10,100 bases of DNA, from positions 1 through 10,100 of the forward strand of contig NZ_CAMPGZ010000153.1 of the NCBI RefSeq assembly GCF_946885725.1. Reading direction: 5' to 3'. The notes under the pieces are model-generated. The model was not told where the DNA came from. It saw only the letters and a program-made list of their open reading frames with translations, and ran no database searches. The stretch is from an uncultured Nocardioides sp. Its GTDB lineage: Bacteria > Actinomycetota > Actinomycetes > Propionibacteriales > Nocardioidaceae. The first letter of the stretch is position 1. Each line of letters opens with the position of its first letter. This document shows, in pieces, positions 7,244 to 10,100 of the stretch. The translations under genes and the position numbers were made by a program.

Positions 7244-8262
7244 TGAGCACCCTCACCTCGAACGGCCAGGGCACCCGGGCCGCACGGCCGGTCGTCGCAG
7301 GCATCCGGCCCGCCCGCACAGCCGCGGCGGTGCTCTTCGGGATCGCCGTCTCGGTCACCCTCGTGTCGGCGCTCGCCGACCCGGGACACAGCACGACCGG
7401 TGTGATGCTCATGGCGCTGCTCCTGATCCGCACCGGCACCGACGTGGCCGCGTTGGGCACCATCGGCGCGGTCGTGCTGGTGCTGTGCCGGCCGCGCGGG
7501 GTGCGTGCCGAGGCCGGGACCGATCTGCCCAGGATTGATCTGATGAGGTCCGCGGCCGCCTGGGCAGGCGCCTGGACCGTCCTGCTCGCGACCGCTCTCG
7601 CCATCGAGCTGCTGGTCCCGTCGGTGGTGGTGGCGCACGGCGATCTCGGGCCCGACATCGCCGAAGCCGCGACCAGGACGCGCTGGTTGGTCGTCGGCCT
7701 GGTCATTGCCGGTCTCGCGCGCGTCCTCGCCTCAGCCGCCCGCTCCGAGCGGGACGGCGCGCTCGTGCTGGGCGTGGCGATGCTCGGACTCGTCCCCGCG
7801 ACCGTGACCGGACACGGCAACGTGTCCACGGAGGGGTGGACCGCCACCATCGGGCTGCTGCTCCACGTCGCGGCGGTCTCGGTCTGGGTCGGCGGGCTGC
7901 TGGCACTGCTGGTGCATGCCCGCTCGCTGTGGTCGCAGGGCGTCGCGGTCGAAACCGTCCGGCGCTTCAGCCGGGTCGCGCTGGTCTGCTACGCCGGCGT
8001 GGCCGCCTCGGGTGTGGTGACCGTGCTCGCGCAGACGGATCTCGAGCAGCTGCTCGCCAGCCGGGCGCACGGGGCCATCCTCGCCGCCAAGGTGGCGCTG
8101 CTGCTGGTCGTCGGAGCCGCCGGCGCCGCGCAGCGGTACGTCGTACTGCCGCGCCTCTCGGCGCGCGGACCGGTCGTCTTTCTCGTGGTGGCGGCGTCGG
8201 AGCTGGTGCTCCTCGGGACGGCGCTGGGCCTGGCCGTCACGTTGACGCACACCGCCTCGTGA
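7243..8262 (+). CDS. copD: CopD-like copper transport membrane protein
   Basis: This is a 339-residue integral membrane protein with about eight hydrophobic segments (approximately residues 26-44, 67-82, 105-125, 147-165, 172-190, 202-224, 242-263, 278-296 and 311-333; the weakest of these may not span). The C-terminal part (~198-333) fits the CopD domain: LLLHVAAVSVWVGGLLALL with H208 in the membrane, and FSRVALVCYAGVAASGVVTVL. Another potential ligand, H191, lies in TGHGN just before. CopD proteins take copper from CopC and are thought to carry it into the cytoplasm. ATG 7243 overlaps the copC stop by one base (TGATG) and has GGGGG seven bases upstream. GTG 7240 is an in-frame alternative with too short a spacing. 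The tight coupling with copC strongly supports joint function. The two are separate genes here, not fused as in YcnJ. Confidence 0.9.
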   Translation: MSTLTSNGQGTRAARPVVAGIRPARTAAAVLFGIAVSVTLVSALADPGHSTTGVMLMALLLIRTGTDVAALGTIGAVVLVLCRPRGVRAEAGTDLPRIDLMRSAAAWAGAWTVLLATALAIELLVPSVVVAHGDLGPDIAEAATRTRWLVVGLVIAGLARVLASAARSERDGALVLGVAMLGLVPATVTGHGNVSTEGWTATIGLLLHVAAVSVWVGGLLALLVHARSLWSQGVAVETVRRFSRVALVCYAGVAASGVVTVLAQTDLEQLLASRAHGAILAAKVALLLVVGAAGAAQRYVVLPRLSARGPVVFLVVAASELVLLGTALGLAVTLTHTAS

Positions 8263-8301
8263 CCGCGAGGCCGCACATCGTTTGTGTTTTGCATGGATTT
8301 C

Positions 8302-8319
8302 ACGGTCGAACGCGACCGT
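8302..8319 (+). promoter_or_regulatory. Inverted repeat ACGGTCG-AACG-CGACCGT
   Basis: A perfect seven-base stem with a four-base loop lies 39 bases after the copD stop. It lacks the downstream T-tract of an intrinsic terminator. It may still slow or partly stop transcription between copD and the oxidase, or may be an operator half-site pair. Confidence 0.4.
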
Positions 8320-8394
8320 AAGAGCAAGGGGAGCCGACCGGGGGGTCGGTGGACGGTTACTGACCGTGGGGGTCAGTGAGACATGGAAAGCCAT

Positions 8395-8400
8395 GGGGGG
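8395..8400 (+). promoter_or_regulatory. Ribosome binding site of the multicopper oxidase, next to a hairpin
   Basis: GGGGGG lies five bases before ATG 8406 and supports that start over the adjacent in-frame GTG 8403. Its first G is also the last base of the CATGG/CCATG inverted repeat, so the hairpin abuts the ribosome binding site and could influence its access. Confidence 0.6.
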
Positions 8401-8405
8401 TAGTG

Positions 8406-10100
8406 ATGGAACTCAGTCGCCGTAGCCTGCTTCAGATCGGTGGGCTTGGTGCGTTGGCCGTGGGTGGGCTCAGGCTTCCGTTGTCGTCGACGGTCGCCGC
8501 CAGCTCGGCCAGCCTGCTCGACGAGTCGAAGATGCCGCGGCCGTACCGGCGCACGTTCGCCTATCCGCCGAACCTGCTGCCGGCGGGCCAGGGCGAGGAC
8601 GAGCTCGGCAAGTACGCCACGTACGTGATCAACCAGGTGCCGGCCACCGCGCGCGTCCTGCCGTCCGGACAGCTGATGCACGGCTTCGGCTACAACGGGA
8701 CGATCCCGGGACCGACGATCCACGTGGAGCGCGGCACCCGCGTGATCGCCAAGGTCCGGAACCGGCTGCCCGAGAGGCACCCGATGTTCGGGCACGAGTT
8801 CGCGACGTCGACGCACCTGCACGGCAACGCGTCGCTGCCGGAGTACGACGGCTACGCGAGCGACGTCACCCGACCGGGTCAGCAGAAGATCTACCAGTGG
8901 CCGACCAAGTACAACGCGGCCCGGACGCTCTGGTACCACGACCACGGCGTGCACCACACGGCCGAGAACGTCTACTCGGGCCTTGCGGGGCAGTACCACA
9001 TCCACGACGCGACGGAGCGGGCGCTGCTCCCGTCGCGGAGCCGGTTCGACGTGCCGCTGACGGTGTCGGACGTGATGTTCGCCGCGGACGGCAACCTCGG
9101 GTACGACGACCGTCTCCACTCGGGGCTCTGGGGCGACGTGATCCTGGTCAACGGGGTGCCGTGGCCCGTCATGCAGGTGCAGCGACGGGTCTACCGCTTC
9201 CGGATGCTCAACGCCTCCATTTCGCGGTCCTACCGGCCGACGTTGTTCCCGCAGGGCGCGGTGCACATGGTCGGGACGGACGCCGGCCTGATGCCCCGGT
9301 CGCGGGAGGTGACCTGGTGGCGGCACGGTACGGCTGAGCGCTACGAGTTTCTCATCGACTTCCGGAACTACGCGCCCGGCACGCGCGTCGAGCTGCGCAA
9401 CCTCAGCAACGACAACAACCGGGACTACGACCACACCGACAAGATCATGGCGTTCGACGTGACCGACGAGCCCGTCGACACGTCGGATCCCACGTGGAAC
9501 CTGATCCCGGACCGGCTGACCGACAGCGAGGTCATGAACCTCACGCCGGGCATGGCGGCCCGCCGGCGCCACCTGCGCCTCAAGAAGTCGGACATCACCA
9601 ACCGGTGGAGCATCAACGACCGCACGTGGGAGGACGTGATCGCCAGCGGGTTCCGCGAGGTCGTCGCCAACCCCGACCTCGGTGACATCGAGATCTGGAC
9701 GATCGAGAACCGCGGCGGCGGCTGGTTCCACCCGGTGCACACGCACCTGGTCGACCAGAAGATCCTGTCGCGCAACGGCGCGGCGCCGTTCGCCTACGAG
9801 CTGGGTCCGAAGGACGTCATCTACGTCGGCGAGGGCGAGGCGGTCGACGTGATCATGAAGTTCGGTCCGCACCGCGGCCGCTACATGATCCACTGCCACA
9901 ACCTGCCGCACGAGGACCACGACATGATGGTCCAGTTCAGCGTCGGGCTCGACCCGGACGACGACGACCCGCACCACCCGATCGCCGCCGACCCGGCGAA
10001 GCACGACTACGACGGGGACGACGACATCCCGCCGGACCACTACCCGCCGGGCTACGAGCCGCACGACCCCGACGACGGGGACGACCACGACGACGACCAC
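8406..10100 (+). CDS. Tat-exported multicopper oxidase with Asp/His-rich tail (3' end beyond window)
   Basis: The first 565 residues are present and the frame stays open to the edge. The N-terminus carries a twin-arginine signal (SRRSLL, R5-R6, followed by a weakly hydrophobic Gly/Ala-rich stretch), so export of the folded enzyme is expected. All four copper motifs are present: HLHG (H137, H139), WYHDH (H178, H180), HPVHTH (H442, H445, H447) and HCHNLPHEDHDM (H496, C497, H498, H502, axial M507). C497/H502/H445/M507 would form the type 1 site, and the other histidines the trinuclear O2-reducing centre. The GYNGTIPGPTI stretch marks the first cupredoxin domain. Domain size and the HCHxxxHEDxxMM ending resemble CotA, bilirubin oxidase and phenoxazinone synthase-type three-domain enzymes. 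The substrate could be phenolics, bilirubin-like compounds or metal ions. After residue 515 there is an Asp/His-rich extension of at least 50 residues, which CotA does not have. Placement after copC-copD fits a shared need for copper. Confidence 0.94.
   Translation, partial: MELSRRSLLQIGGLGALAVGGLRLPLSSTVAASSASLLDESKMPRPYRRTFAYPPNLLPAGQGEDELGKYATYVINQVPATARVLPSGQLMHGFGYNGTIPGPTIHVERGTRVIAKVRNRLPERHPMFGHEFATSTHLHGNASLPEYDGYASDVTRPGQQKIYQWPTKYNAARTLWYHDHGVHHTAENVYSGLAGQYHIHDATERALLPSRSRFDVPLTVSDVMFAADGNLGYDDRLHSGLWGDVILVNGVPWPVMQVQRRVYRFRMLNASISRSYRPTLFPQGAVHMVGTDAGLMPRSREVTWWRHGTAERYEFLIDFRNYAPGTRVELRNLSNDNNRDYDHTDKIMAFDVTDEPVDTSDPTWNLIPDRLTDSEVMNLTPGMAARRRHLRLKKSDITNRWSINDRTWEDVIASGFREVVANPDLGDIEIWTIENRGGGWFHPVHTHLVDQKILSRNGAAPFAYELGPKDVIYVGEGEAVDVIMKFGPHRGRYMIHCHNLPHEDHDMMVQFSVGLDPDDDDPHHPIAADPAKHDYDGDDDIPPDHYPPGYEPHDPDDGDDHDDDH

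Larger units (their letters stand above)
8263..8405 (+). promoter_or_regulatory. Leader of the multicopper oxidase gene with a cluster of inverted repeats
   Basis: This 143-base gap holds no gene, only a run of short perfect inverted repeats: ACGGTCG/CGACCGT (8302-8308, 8313-8319), CCGACC/GGTCGG (8334-8339, 8344-8349), ACTGACC/GGTCAGT (8359-8365, 8371-8377) and CATGG/CCATG (8382-8386, 8391-8395). A competing pair ACGGT/ACCGT (8353-8357, 8363-8367) shares bases with the third. The recurring core is GGTC/GACC. The region could be a structured 5' leader or a set of operators. None of the stems is followed by a T-run, so a classical terminator after copD is not supported. Confidence 0.55.

Noticed and set aside
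7054..7850. Overlapping minus-strand open frames opposite copC and copD
   Set aside because: They are antisense to two well-supported genes and show no domain or plausible start context.
8302..8319. Intrinsic terminator after copD
   Set aside because: A perfect stem-loop is present but it is followed by AAGAGCAAGG, with no T-tract, so termination is not supported.
8373..10100. 575-codon open frame on the minus strand starting at the right edge
   Set aside because: It is antisense to the multicopper oxidase, which has all four copper motifs. The Val-rich runs are simply the reverse complement of Asp/His codons.

Overview
The window is about 70% GC by eye. It has GTG/TTG/ATG starts, stop-start overlaps of 1-4 bases, a SARP/AfsR-family regulator and a twin-arginine exported oxidase. 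Together these point to a high-GC actinobacterium; the genus cannot be told from the sequence. No rRNA, tRNA, CRISPR array or insertion sequence was seen.

The layout is two divergent transcription units on either side of an intergenic region at 6414-6721. To the left, on the minus strand, come a SARP-like regulator (4293-6413) and then a very large secreted protein (4296-1, running off the left edge). The large protein carries an animal-type heme peroxidase domain, hemolysin-type (RTX) calcium-binding repeats and a fibronectin type III domain. The two genes share four bases (GTGA) and are very likely cotranscribed and translationally coupled.

To the right, on the plus strand, come a CopC-like periplasmic/exported copper-binding protein (6722-7243), a CopD-like multi-pass membrane protein (7243-8262), a 143-base leader with several short inverted repeats, and a Tat-exported multicopper oxidase (8406 to the right edge). 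All four copper motifs of the oxidase are intact and it has an Asp/His-rich C-terminal tail.

Read together, the locus encodes two different secreted oxidative enzymes, one heme- and peroxide-dependent and one copper- and O2-dependent, with a copper-handling pair next to the copper enzyme and a pathway-type regulator next to the heme enzyme. A plausible but unproven reading is an extracellular oxidation module acting on metal ions such as Mn(II) or on aromatic substrates. Both RTX-containing animal heme peroxidases and multicopper oxidases have been linked to bacterial Mn(II) oxidation. The intergenic region holds a 26-base imperfect direct repeat with a 40-base period, a CCCGATCGGG palindrome and an 11-base-spaced TCACG repeat just before copC, all candidate operators. 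Other long open frames in the window lie antisense to these genes and are composition artefacts.
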